From Anaerophaga thermohalophila DSM 12881 (GTDB taxonomy: Bacteria > Bacteroidota > Bacteroidia > Bacteroidales > Marinilabiliaceae), in assembly GCF_000191885.1 (NCBI RefSeq), contig NZ_AEWI01000009.1:1-35093 (forward strand): a stretch of 35,093 bases of DNA, in the 5' to 3' direction. Every line of letters begins with the position of its first letter. Position 1 is the stretch's first letter. The notes under the pieces were generated by a model. The model saw nothing but the letters and a program-made list of their open reading frames with translations, had not been told where the DNA came from and did no database searches. Both the position numbers and the translations under genes were made by a program. Below, piece after piece: positions 24,114 to 31,600 of the stretch.

Positions 24114-26606
24114 CTAAAACAGTTGTCCCACCTGGTAAATAATCAGCGAAAGCAAATAGGCCAACCCGGTGGTATAAAAGATGGTGAATACCGCCCATTT
24201 CCAGGAGCCCGTTTCTTTCCTGATGGCTGCTATCACTGCTACACACGGGAAATAAACCAGTGTGAAAATCAGGAAGGATATCGCTGATAACCGGGTAAAT
24301 ACAGGTGTTCCATCCGGATATTTATCATTTTTAATTTGTTCTATCAAATGGTTGTTTCCGCCGGGTGATGATTCATCTGCCTGATAGAGAACAGCCATCG
24401 TACTCACAACTATTTCCTTTGCGGCAATGCCGCTCAACAGACTTACACCCATTTTCCAGTCGAACCCTAACGGCCGTATTGCCGGTTCTATACTTTTGCC
24501 AATCCGGCCGATATAGCTTCCTTCGTGACGAAATTTTTCCTGCAAATGATCCGGTTTTTCCGGTTTTTCTTCTTTTTCTTGTTCAATATTTTCTTTTAAA
24601 TCTGCATCTGCAACTGTTCTCAACTCGTCATATCTTTGTGTCAGTTCGCTTTTTTTCTTTTCCGGTGCAATTGTTTCATCGTTTTGTCTGGGATAGTAGC
24701 CAAGGAACCAGATAATGATTGAAGCGATCATTATTACCCCACCCATTTTTTTAAGGTATTGACTTCCTTTGAACCACATGTGACGAATCGTGCTTTTGAG
24801 GGTTGGAAGCCTGTATGGCGGTAGCTCCATAACAAAAGGAGTATCGCTTTTTTTGAAAAGGTACTTCTTAAAAATGCGGGCAACAATTACGGCTATGGCG
24901 ATACCTGTCCCGTACAAAAGAAAAAGTACCGTTCCTGGTTGCTCGGGGAAAAAGGCACCAATAAAAAGAATATATACCGGCAAACGTGCACTGCATGACA
25001 TGAAGGGGTTGATAAGGATGGTTAACAGCCGGTTGTTTCTGTCTTCAATGGTGCGTGTTGCCATGATGGCGGGTACATTACAGCCAAACCCCATGATCAG
25101 CGGGATAAATGATTTACCGTGCAACCCTATTTTATGCATTACCTTGTCCATTATAAATGCCGCCCGTGCCATGTATCCTGTGTCTTCCATGAATGAAATA
25201 AAGAAGAACAGAATCAGGATATTCGGCAGAAATACAATTACACCACCTACACCTCCAATAATACCATCCACAACCAGGTCGGTAAAAGGACCGGGAGGCA
25301 TTGTGGCTGAAACCCATTGCGAAAGCATGCCAACCCCGGCCTCAATCCAGTTCATTGGATATTCGCCGAGGCTAAATGTCCCCTGGAACATTAACCAGAT
25401 AAAAAGAAAGAAGAAAGGAAATCCAAACAACTTATGCGTCAGGACTGAATCGATCAGGTCTGTGTTGCGTCTGCGTTGTTGGGGATTTTCGCGGTAGGTC
25501 TCTTTCATGGCGCCTGCTATAAATCCGTAGCGGGCATCGGTGATGATGGTTTCGGTGTCCTCGTGATAGGCTTTTTCGAGATTGTGAGACTGCCTCTCTG
25601 TTTCCTCCAGGATGGGGGAAAACTGAGAAAATGAAGAAAGCGCTTCTCTGAAAATATTATCTTTTTCAAGTAATTTTATAGCAAGGAAGCGTGGCGATAA
25701 CTTATTCCTTAAATCAGGAAATTCATTTATTTTTTCTTCTATGGCCTTTAACGCTTCTTCAATGGTTTCGCCATAGTAAATTCTTATGCGTCGTGCTTCT
25801 TCTGTTTTATTTTCATATACATCTATGACTTTCCGGATCAATTCTTTTATTCCTGTTCCTTTCGAGCCTATAGTCGGGACAAAGGGAATTCCCAGCATTT
25901 TTCCAAGGTGCAGGTAATCAAGCTTATCGCCGCGTTTTTGAAGATCATCGTACATGTTAAGCGCAACAACTGTACGAACGTCCATGTCAATCAGCTGGGT
26001 AGTAAGGTAAAGGTTTCGTTCAAGGTTGGACGCATCCACAACGTTGATAATAACATCAGGTGTTTCGTTATTTATATGTTCCCTGACGTAAACTTCTTCA
26101 GGACTGTATGCCGAGAGGGAATAGGTACCAGGAAGGTCAGCAACTTTAAGCGTATAGCCGTTATGATAGAAATTGCCGGTTTTGACATCTATGGTAACAC
26201 CGCCGTAGTTGCCAACATGTTCATTGGCACCACTGGCCTTATTGAAAATTGTGGTTTTACCGCAATTAGGATTTCCTACCAGTGCAACATTTATGGTTTT
26301 TCGTTTTTCTGTCGCTGTCCTTGTCAGGATTTCATCGGGAATGGTTGTATTGAATGAATTATGCTCAATGGATATCGCTTCCTCCTTTGATACAACTTCT
26401 ACCATCCGGGCTTCATTTCTGCGGAGAGAAACTTTGTAATTCATTACTTTATACTCGATGGGATCTTTCAGAGGTGCATTCTTAATTACTTCTACCTTTT
26501 TGCCCCTTACAAAACCCATTTCAATAATGCGTTTACGAAACGCCCCGTGTCCCCTTACCTTAACAATTACACCTTCCTGTCCGGTTGTTAATTCTGCAAG
26601 ATTCAT
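24114..26606 (-). CDS. feoB: Fused FeoA-FeoB ferrous iron transporter
   Basis: An 830-aa inner-membrane Fe(II) transporter. Residues 1-75 are a FeoA SH3-like domain (LTTGQEGVIVKVRGHG...MGFVRGKKVEVI...PIEYKVMNYKVSLRRNEA). A cytoplasmic G domain follows, with G1 GNPNCGKTT (111-119), G3 DLPGTYSLSAYSPEE and G4 NMYD, then the FeoB helical region and the membrane part with two Gate-type segments (MGFGCNVPAIMATRTIEDRNNRLLTILINPFMSCSARLPVYILF, and SLLSGIAAKEIVVSTMAVLY). FeoA-FeoB fusion is common in Bacteroidota. A charged Glu/Lys insert (about 650-700) separates membrane helices. Iron regulation is likely, but no Fur box was identified; a 397-bp repeat begins 26 bp upstream of the ATG. Confidence 0.96.
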   Translation of the reverse strand: MNLAELTTGQEGVIVKVRGHGAFRKRIIEMGFVRGKKVEVIKNAPLKDPIEYKVMNYKVSLRRNEARMVEVVSKEEAISIEHNSFNTTIPDEILTRTATEKRKTINVALVGNPNCGKTTIFNKASGANEHVGNYGGVTIDVKTGNFYHNGYTLKVADLPGTYSLSAYSPEEVYVREHINNETPDVIINVVDASNLERNLYLTTQLIDMDVRTVVALNMYDDLQKRGDKLDYLHLGKMLGIPFVPTIGSKGTGIKELIRKVIDVYENKTEEARRIRIYYGETIEEALKAIEEKINEFPDLRNKLSPRFLAIKLLEKDNIFREALSSFSQFSPILEETERQSHNLEKAYHEDTETIITDARYGFIAGAMKETYRENPQQRRRNTDLIDSVLTHKLFGFPFFFLFIWLMFQGTFSLGEYPMNWIEAGVGMLSQWVSATMPPGPFTDLVVDGIIGGVGGVIVFLPNILILFFFISFMEDTGYMARAAFIMDKVMHKIGLHGKSFIPLIMGFGCNVPAIMATRTIEDRNNRLLTILINPFMSCSARLPVYILFIGAFFPEQPGTVLFLLYGTGIAIAVIVARIFKKYLFKKSDTPFVMELPPYRLPTLKSTIRHMWFKGSQYLKKMGGVIMIASIIIWFLGYYPRQNDETIAPEKKKSELTQRYDELRTVADADLKENIEQEKEEKPEKPDHLQEKFRHEGSYIGRIGKSIEPAIRPLGFDWKMGVSLLSGIAAKEIVVSTMAVLYQADESSPGGNNHLIEQIKNDKYPDGTPVFTRLSAISFLIFTLVYFPCVAVIAAIRKETGSWKWAVFTIFYTTGLAYLLSLIIYQVGQLF

Positions 26607-26631
26607 ATATGCTTTGAAATCCTTTTATTTA

Positions 26632-27028
26632 GTATCTGTCCGTAAAGAACCATTTGCTGTGTTACGCTTGTCCGAAAATTACACATTTACGAAACGAGCA
26701 TGGCAAAGTTTGTCACAAAAAGAATATGTATAAACACCATTTAACCTCTATTCATCAAAGAAACCAAAAAAAGGGAACAGATTCTTCGTCGTTCCCTCCT
26801 CAGAATGACATTAGATAGTCTGTCATTCTGAGCGAAGCGAAGAATCTAACCTCTAATCATTTGACATCAATTAAAATATAATAAGATGCATCCGACCAAT
26901 AACTTAGACTAATTTAATACTGATGAAAAATAAACTCCGTTTTTGGCGGCTTCGCAAGCCTTGTAACCGGGACTTTCTGAACAGACACATGATTTGTTAC
27001 AACTTTTTTCGACTTTATAGACGGTCAC
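26632..27028. repeat. 397-bp composite element, copy I
   Basis: Starts GTATCTGTCCGTAAAG and ends CTTTATAGACGGTCAC, and is flanked by TATTTA at 26626-26631 and 27029-27034. Inside, in order: an outer arm, a 98-bp unit that starts at 26691 and is split by a 69-bp hairpin with flanks, its right end near 26927, and the other outer arm. It is nearly identical, in inverted orientation, to 33929-34324. The remaining gap 27035-27428 is AT-rich with no gene. Confidence 0.88.
26779..26847. repeat. 69-bp hairpin repeat, copy 3
   Basis: AGATTCTTCGTCGTTCCCTC to GAGCGAAGCGAAGAATCT; arms CTCAGAATGACA and TGTCATTCTGAG are exact complements around TTAGATAGTC. Nested in the 397-bp element. Confidence 0.85.
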
Positions 27029-27138
27029 TATTTAGTAAAATAATACCACGATGGGTTGTTAAACTTGAAAATCTGATGATATATTGTTGTACACATCTTA
27101 AAAATTTTTCAAAAATAACGATTGCTAATTTTCCCGAC

Positions 27139-27158
27139 AATCCCAACTTTTGGGGATT
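27139..27158 (+). terminator. Weak terminator-like hairpin
   Basis: AATCCC-AACTTTTG-GGGATT followed by TTTCT on the plus strand. No plus-strand gene precedes it, so its role is doubtful. Confidence 0.25.
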
Positions 27159-27417
27159 TTTCTGTTGAGATAATAATTGTGCGTAAAAATGACAGCTTAG
27201 GTTACAGGAAAATGACGAAATGACAGAAGAGAAGAAATTTAAACATTATGGAAACCTTTTAGTTCTAATTTGGTAAGATAATTGAAAAGAATAGTTTGTG
27301 AGAAATTGGATAATGCATATATTTTTAAAGTACTACATTTTAACAAATAAAAGATTTTGATTGTAAGTGTTTTATTTGTAGTGTGTTGTAAAAAAAGTTT
27401 TAACGAAATATTATAAC

Positions 27418-27424
27418 GGAGGAG
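27418..27424 (+). promoter_or_regulatory. Shine-Dalgarno site of the 253-aa gene
   Basis: GGAGGAG ends four bases before the ATG at 27429. It is one of only two clear Shine-Dalgarno sites in the window. Confidence 0.65.
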
Positions 27425-27428
27425 CGCA

Positions 27429-28190
27429 ATGGATTTTTCAGGAACATTTGAAGATTTTCAAAAGGTTGTCAGAGAGAACGGGGGTGAGATTCAGGTAATG
27501 GAACGCGAGGTATCTCTGGATACCCAGATGTCGTACATGCGGATGTCAAAGGAAGTAAAAAGCAATTTGCGGCCCGATATAGTGATGTCAGGTAAATATG
27601 AATTGTGGGACGAAAATTCTTCTCCCGGAAGTAAACGTAGGCGACTTGCTGCACTTGCTTCGATAGGAAGTCCGGATGCTATCCGTATTTTACAAAATTA
27701 CCAGAATCAACCTGATAAGGGGCTGGAAGACTGGACGTATCTTGCACTTCAGGAGTGTAAGCTGGTATTTCAGGCATCTATGCTTGACCATCCTCCCATG
27801 TTTATTTCCACCGGATTAGGTGGACGTGGGCAAAAACTCCGTTTTTTTGGTGCTTTTTTCTCCCGGGATGGCAGTGCTTTTAACGAAACCAGGCAGCGTG
27901 TCATTTCTGGTGAAGTAGAGTATATGTTTGAAAAATTTGAAGGGAAACTGGAGTTTATTGCTTTTTCTGGGCAGTTCGTCACGTTTTGGGGCCTTGTTCC
28001 TATTGATGTCCCATTGAACGATAGAGTGAAAGCTGCCATTGAGGAATCCAACCTTCTGGGTGGCGGATTGCGAAACGATTTTGTTCTTACCAATGTTAAA
28101 AAACTGACTTTTTATGAACTGGGAGAAATACTAAAAAGAATTGAAAGCCGGAATATTGGAAATTCCACTAATCAAAGTTTTTTCCAATAA
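27429..28190 (+). CDS. Hypothetical protein, 253 aa
   Basis: I do not recognise a family. The protein is soluble and has no signal peptide. The N-terminal third is charged (MDFSGTFEDFQKVVRENGGEIQVMEREVSL). A segment at about 60-100 (GSKRRRLAALASIGSPDAIRILQNYQNQ) resembles a HEAT-like helical hairpin. The C-terminal half is mixed alpha/beta with the Gly-rich ISTGLGGRGQKLRFFGAFFSRDGSAF and ESNLLGGGLRNDFVLTN, and FEGKLEFIAFSGQFVTFWGLVPIDVPL between them. This pattern suggests a small folded enzyme or binding domain, but no catalytic motif is evident. It stands alone, has a good Shine-Dalgarno site, and its stop TAA coincides with a TAATTA repeat insertion site. Confidence 0.78.
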   Translation: MDFSGTFEDFQKVVRENGGEIQVMEREVSLDTQMSYMRMSKEVKSNLRPDIVMSGKYELWDENSSPGSKRRRLAALASIGSPDAIRILQNYQNQPDKGLEDWTYLALQECKLVFQASMLDHPPMFISTGLGGRGQKLRFFGAFFSRDGSAFNETRQRVISGEVEYMFEKFEGKLEFIAFSGQFVTFWGLVPIDVPLNDRVKAAIEESNLLGGGLRNDFVLTNVKKLTFYELGEILKRIESRNIGNSTNQSFFQ

Positions 28191-28193
28191 TTA

Positions 28194-28236
28194 GTGCCCG
28201 TTTGTAAAGTCGGGAAAAATTGTATCAATTCATCTG
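28194..28236. repeat. Truncated GTGCCCGT element end
   Basis: Begins GTGCCCGTTTGTAAAGTCGG right after TAATTA and matches the arm of the element at 33929 for about 40 bp. No matching right end is found. It starts within 4 bp of the stop of the 253-aa gene. The rest of the gap to 28601 holds a 143-bp element and a terminator. Confidence 0.6.
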
Positions 28237-28307
28237 CCTGTTCCGGATACCGGAACAAGGTGTGACAATTTATTTCCTGCTCGGTTCTTTTTATCAAAAT
28301 ATATTAC

Positions 28308-28450
28308 TGAGTGCAGTATAAAAAGCCTTCAAACTGCTGATTTTTAACATTTTTACCCCTGACCCTAAAGGGGAAATGCTAAAAATCAGCAGTTTGAAAA
28401 AGTCCTCTTTAGGGGATTGAGGGGTCAAAAGGCTTTTTAGACTGCACTCA
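28308..28450. repeat. 143-bp element with a replaced interior
   Basis: Starts TGAGTGCAGTATAAAAAGCC and ends GGCTTTTTAGACTGCACTCA, and is flanked by TATTAC on both sides (28302-28307 and 28451-28456). The interior is different from other copies: TTCAAACTGCTGATTTTTA pairs with TAAAAATCAGCAGTTTGAA, and ACCCCTGACCCTAAAGGGG pairs imperfectly with CCTCTTTAGGGGATTGAGG. The total length is still 143 bp. Confidence 0.85.
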
Positions 28451-28531
28451 TATTACTTATATCTTCTGCCTGTCAAACTTTTATCTGTAGATTATACCGA
28501 AAAATTTTTTGTGCATGAGTTCTCTACAACA

Positions 28532-28568
28532 AAAAACGGGGAAGCCTTGAGGCCTTCCCCGTTTTTTT
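28532..28568. terminator. Bidirectional rho-independent terminator
   Basis: A GC-rich hairpin (GGGAAGCCT / AGGCCTTCCC) flanked by A6 on the left and T7 on the right. It sits between the converging 253-aa (+) and DUF3276 (-) genes and can serve both. Confidence 0.85.
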
Positions 28569-28601
28569 GTTATGAATGAATCAACAATCGGAAGACGTCA
28601 A

Positions 28602-28991
28602 TTATTGATTCAGGTCTTCAAAGTCAACATTAGTGTATTCAGCCGTTGAAAGGGATTCTTCTGTTGTTTCCTTTGATTCGGTTTGAGTGGATTCATCGCC
28701 GTTATATACCCCTTGTTCGGCCTGAATAAAGTCAATGGCCTCTTTCAGACCATTTGCAAATTTCTCAAAATCTTCCTTGTAAAGAAAGAGTTTGTGTTTT
28801 TCAAAACGAAAACGACCGTCTTCTTCATAGCGCTTTTTACTCTCGGTAATGGTCAGGTAATAGTCATTTTTCCGTGTAGCCTTAACATCAAAAAAATAAG
28901 TCCGCTTTCCGGCTCTTACCGCTTTTGAAAAGATGTCGTCCCTTTCATTTTGCTTTTTGTCAATTCCATCTTTTTTGTCAAATCCTTCCAT
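28602..28991 (-). CDS. DUF3276 family, PUR-like DNA/RNA-binding protein
   Basis: A 129-aa cytoplasmic protein whose middle (about 24-92) is the PUR-alpha-like repeat found throughout Bacteroidota: VRAGKRTYFFDVKATRKNDYYLTITESKKRY, then FRFEKHKLFLYKEDFEKFANGLKEAIDFI. Such proteins bind single-stranded DNA or RNA; a specific role is not known. The N-terminus is charged and low complexity, and the C-terminus is acidic (TQTESKETTEESLS...NVDFEDLNQ). It ends 34 bp from a strong terminator. The 523-bp gap upstream to nusB is AT-rich and holds a repeat unit and the nusB promoter. Confidence 0.92.
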   Translation of the reverse strand: MEGFDKKDGIDKKQNERDDIFSKAVRAGKRTYFFDVKATRKNDYYLTITESKKRYEEDGRFRFEKHKLFLYKEDFEKFANGLKEAIDFIQAEQGVYNGDESTQTESKETTEESLSTAEYTNVDFEDLNQ

Positions 28992-29229
28992 CTTTTAATA
29001 ATTTTTTTTGAGTAAGAAAACATTGTACTTCTCCTGGTCAAAAATGGCAATAATTTTTTAAAATAACCAAAGATTTTTTACAAAATTATTCTAAATTTCA
29101 AATTCTTTAACGGCGATGTCGGTTTTATCGTGTAAATAGTGCTCGTTTGGCTAACTATTATTTTGATGTGCTATGTGTTTTGTCTACGTTTAATCCACAT
29201 AAAATTAAAGGAACGCTAAAATCGCAAGG

Positions 29230-29330
29230 GAAACGGGCCTGACAAGGCATACCACAACAAGAATATGTATAAAACTCTTGCATGCGAGTTCCATCAGACC
29301 AATAACTTAGATTAATTATATACTGATGAA
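29230..29330 (+). repeat. 98-bp hairpin unit, divergent copy
   Basis: Runs GAAACGGGCCTGACAAGGC to ATACTGATGAA. It retains CAAGAa...cTCTTG pairing and the CATCAG/CTGATG stem, while the first hairpin is degraded. A fragment of the CGCAAA palindrome follows at about 29345-29370. Confidence 0.7.
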
Positions 29331-29444
29331 ATATAGTCTTTTGTACCTTTTGCGTGGAATATTCAGCCGTGCTTTGCCTTTCGTCTCCGACGAGTTAGTT
29401 CAATACTCAATCGTTAAAAGAATTATTTTTTGCAGTTTGCTTTC

Positions 29445-29474
29445 TTGCGTAAAATAAAAAAAGACCTACTTTTG
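29445..29474 (+). promoter_or_regulatory. Promoter of the nusB operon
   Basis: TTG at 29445-29447 and TACTTTTG at 29467-29474 are separated by 19 bp, a close match to the Bacteroidota consensus. Transcription would start about 35 bp before the nusB ATG. Confidence 0.75.
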
Positions 29475-29514
29475 TCCTGAAAAATTATCTGAAGTAATAA
29501 AAGTTCTTTAACGA

Positions 29515-30453
29515 ATGCTTAGTAGAAGATTGCTCCGTGTGAAAGTGATGCAAACTGTTTACGGTCATTTCAGGGGGGGTGACTCATCCCTCCAGCAGGC
29601 CGAAAAGGAATTGTTTCACAGTATTTCTAAATCTCACGAACTTTATCATTTGCTTTTATTGTTAATTCTGGATGTGCGTGACCTTGCCGAAAAGCGCATC
29701 GAGAACGGGTTGAATAAGAAAAGACCTACTTACGAGGAACTTCATCCCAACCGGAAATTTATTAACAATAAAGTTATTCAACAATTACGGGAGAACAGAC
29801 AGCTTTTAAAATATATTGAAACCACCGGTTTGTCGTGGAAAAATAATGAACAATATATAAAAGATGTCTATAAACATATCCTTGATTCTGAATTGTACCA
29901 ACAGTACATGCAATCCGACGATGATTCGTATGAGTCTGACCGGAAATTCGTAGCTAAGCTTTATGAAAAGGTAATTGGGCAATATCTGCCATTATATGCC
30001 TTATTAGAGGAAGAATCTATTTTCTGGAACGATGAAGCTGAATTTGTGGTGAGTATTGTGGTCAAAACGATTAAAGAATTTAAAGAGGAAAATGGAGAGG
30101 AACAAGCTTTACAAAAGGAATTCAAAGACGAAGAAGACCGCGAATTTGTCAAAACCCTCATTCGTAAAGCCATTTTAAATAACCAGGATTATCAGGCTCT
30201 GATTAGAAAATTTTCGCGCAATTGGGACCTCGAAAGAGTTGCCTATCTCGATATCGTATTGATGCAGATTGCCATTGCCGAGTTTTTGGAATTTCCCCAA
30301 ATTCCTGTTAAAGTAACATTAAACGAATATATTGAGATAGCCAAGCATTATTCTACTCCCAAAAGTGGAACTTTCATTAACGGTATTCTCGATAAGGTGA
30401 TCACGCATTTGAAAAAAGAAAATCAGCTGGAAAAAATTGTTGATAGAGAATAG
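29515..30453 (+). CDS. nusB: Transcription antitermination factor NusB
   Basis: A 312-aa RNA-binding factor that, with NusE/S10, supports antitermination and maturation of rRNA transcripts. The opening MLSRRLLRVKVMQTVYGHFRG is the NusB Arg-rich first helix. A long central insertion of charged helices (about 60-190) is typical of Bacteroidota and doubles the length relative to E. coli NusB (139 aa). The C-terminal part holds the family core (NQDYQALIRKFSRNWDLERVAYLDIVLMQIAIAEFLEFPQIPVKVTLNEYIEIAKHYSTPKSGTFINGILDKV). First gene of a plus-strand operon behind a strong promoter. Confidence 0.95.
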   Translation: MLSRRLLRVKVMQTVYGHFRGGDSSLQQAEKELFHSISKSHELYHLLLLLILDVRDLAEKRIENGLNKKRPTYEELHPNRKFINNKVIQQLRENRQLLKYIETTGLSWKNNEQYIKDVYKHILDSELYQQYMQSDDDSYESDRKFVAKLYEKVIGQYLPLYALLEEESIFWNDEAEFVVSIVVKTIKEFKEENGEEQALQKEFKDEEDREFVKTLIRKAILNNQDYQALIRKFSRNWDLERVAYLDIVLMQIAIAEFLEFPQIPVKVTLNEYIEIAKHYSTPKSGTFINGILDKVITHLKKENQLEKIVDRE

Positions 30454-30476
30454 GTTCTCAATAAGTTGAAGCAGTT

Positions 30477-30941
30477 ATGATTACGAGATTTTCTTTGGTT
30501 AATAAAGTTACCGTTTTGCTTATCGTTGGAACATTTTCTTTTACTATGAGCTGCTGCACTACTCATCAGAAAAACCGGAACGATAAGAAAGTCGTTGATC
30601 AGGGTATTGCCGGCAATGATTCCATTGTTGGAGAACCTGTTTTCTCAGTTACAGAGCATGATTTTGGAACAATACAACCCGGACAAGAAGTAGGGGCTCG
30701 TTTCGGATTTGAGAATAAGGGGGCTTCTTCATTGATCATTGAGAGAGTCGTAACCGGATGTGGATGTACTGTAGCAAAATATACAGAAAAACCCGTCAAG
30801 CCTGGTGAATCCGGATTTGTTGAAGTTATTTTTGACACCCGTGGGAAACGTGGGGCTCAGTTTCAGCAAGTAAGTGTGTATTTTCAGGGAACCAAAAAAC
30901 CGGTAAGGTTATCTTTGGTTGCTCAAGTCACTAAAAAATAG
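30477..30941 (+). CDS. DUF1573 lipoprotein
   Basis: A 154-aa exported protein. The N-terminal signal (hydrophobic core VTVLLIVGTFSF) ends in a lipobox-like TMSC|C at residues 24-27, so it is probably a lipoprotein. The mature part is a DUF1573 Ig-like domain (about 55-150): FSVTEHDFGTIQPGQEVGARFGFENKGASSLIIERVVTGCGCTVAKYTEKPVKPGESGFVEVIFDTRGKRG. The CGC motif and the beta pattern are characteristic. The function of the family is unclear; a periplasmic binding or scaffold role is possible. It starts 23 bp after nusB, in the same operon, an arrangement common in Bacteroidota. Confidence 0.9.
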   Translation: MITRFSLVNKVTVLLIVGTFSFTMSCCTTHQKNRNDKKVVDQGIAGNDSIVGEPVFSVTEHDFGTIQPGQEVGARFGFENKGASSLIIERVVTGCGCTVAKYTEKPVKPGESGFVEVIFDTRGKRGAQFQQVSVYFQGTKKPVRLSLVAQVTKK

Positions 30942-30996
30942 TTATATTGCACCTTCTAATTCGAATTAAATTTTTGAACTAAAATTGGAATAGATT

Positions 30997-31308
30997 ATGA
31001 TGAGCTTATTTTTACAGGCAACAGGGGGCGAGAGCCCTGGTATGCTGATGCAATTATTACCATTTATCCTGATTATCGTGGTGTTTTATTTTTTCATGAT
31101 TCGCCCTCAGGTTAAACGGCAAAAGGAATTAAGGAAATACCGCGAGAACCTGAAGAAGGGAGATAAGGTGGTAACTACCGGCGGTATTTATGGCAAAGTA
31201 ACTGAAGTTAAAGACAGTTATGTTATGGTTGAGATTGCCAACGATGTTAACATTAAGGTTGATAAAGCAGGTATTATCATGGATATGTCGGATGCGGTTA
31301 AAAAATAA
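30997..31308 (+). CDS. yajC: Sec translocase accessory subunit YajC
   Basis: A 103-aa single-pass membrane protein that associates with SecDF-YidC at the Sec translocon. A short N-terminus precedes a membrane helix (MLMQLLPFILIIVVFYFFMI, about 15-34) and the motif RPQVKRQKELRKYRENLKKGDKVVTTGGIYGKV, which is diagnostic. Two ATGs in a row open the frame. It is the third gene of the nusB operon and the last before a strong terminator. Confidence 0.96.
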   Translation: MMSLFLQATGGESPGMLMQLLPFILIIVVFYFFMIRPQVKRQKELRKYRENLKKGDKVVTTGGIYGKVTEVKDSYVMVEIANDVNIKVDKAGIIMDMSDAVKK

Positions 31309-31349
31309 TGACTATTGACATCATTGTTCAATAAAATTTTGTAATAGCC

Positions 31350-31386
31350 GGCCAATGATTATTTTTGTAAATCATTGGCCTTTTTT
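31350..31386 (+). terminator. Rho-independent terminator after yajC
   Basis: Perfect 11-bp stem GGCCAATGATT (31350-31360) / AATCATTGGCC (31370-31380), a 9-nt loop and a T6 run. Confidence 0.9.
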
Positions 31387-31434
31387 GTAAACGGGAACAA
31401 AAATACCAATGACTGTCAGGGAATTATCTATTAA

Positions 31435-31577
31435 TGAGTGCAGTATAAAAAGCATATTTTTGTCAAAATCAAGGCGTTTTAAATTTTTGTACCGGAGTTA
31501 ACTTGTTGTTAATGAGGATGCAAAAATTTAAAACAACAACGAGTTTGGCAACAAAGACGCTTTTTAGACCGGGCTCA
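31435..31577. repeat. 143-bp palindromic element upstream of the ybbR-like gene
   Basis: Starts TGAGTGCAGTATAAAAAGC and ends GCTTTTTAGACCGGGCTCA, and is flanked by TTAA on both sides. The arms GGCGTTTTAAATTTTTG and CAAAAATTTAAAAC pair around the centre GTTAACTTGTTGTTAAT. Best preserved copy of its subtype. Confidence 0.88.
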
Positions 31578-31600
31578 TTAATGCTATTTGATTTTATTAA

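Noticed and set aside
24592..24660. Charged insert in FeoB as a possible frameshift or fusion junction
   Set aside because: The frame is continuous with recognised FeoB sequence on both sides. Charged loops of this kind occur between FeoB membrane helices.
26923..27168. Plus-strand 81-codon frame at the end of the 397-bp element
   Set aside because: It starts at the CTGATGAA end of the 98-bp unit and reads through the outer arm of the repeat. The sister element does not keep a comparable gene.
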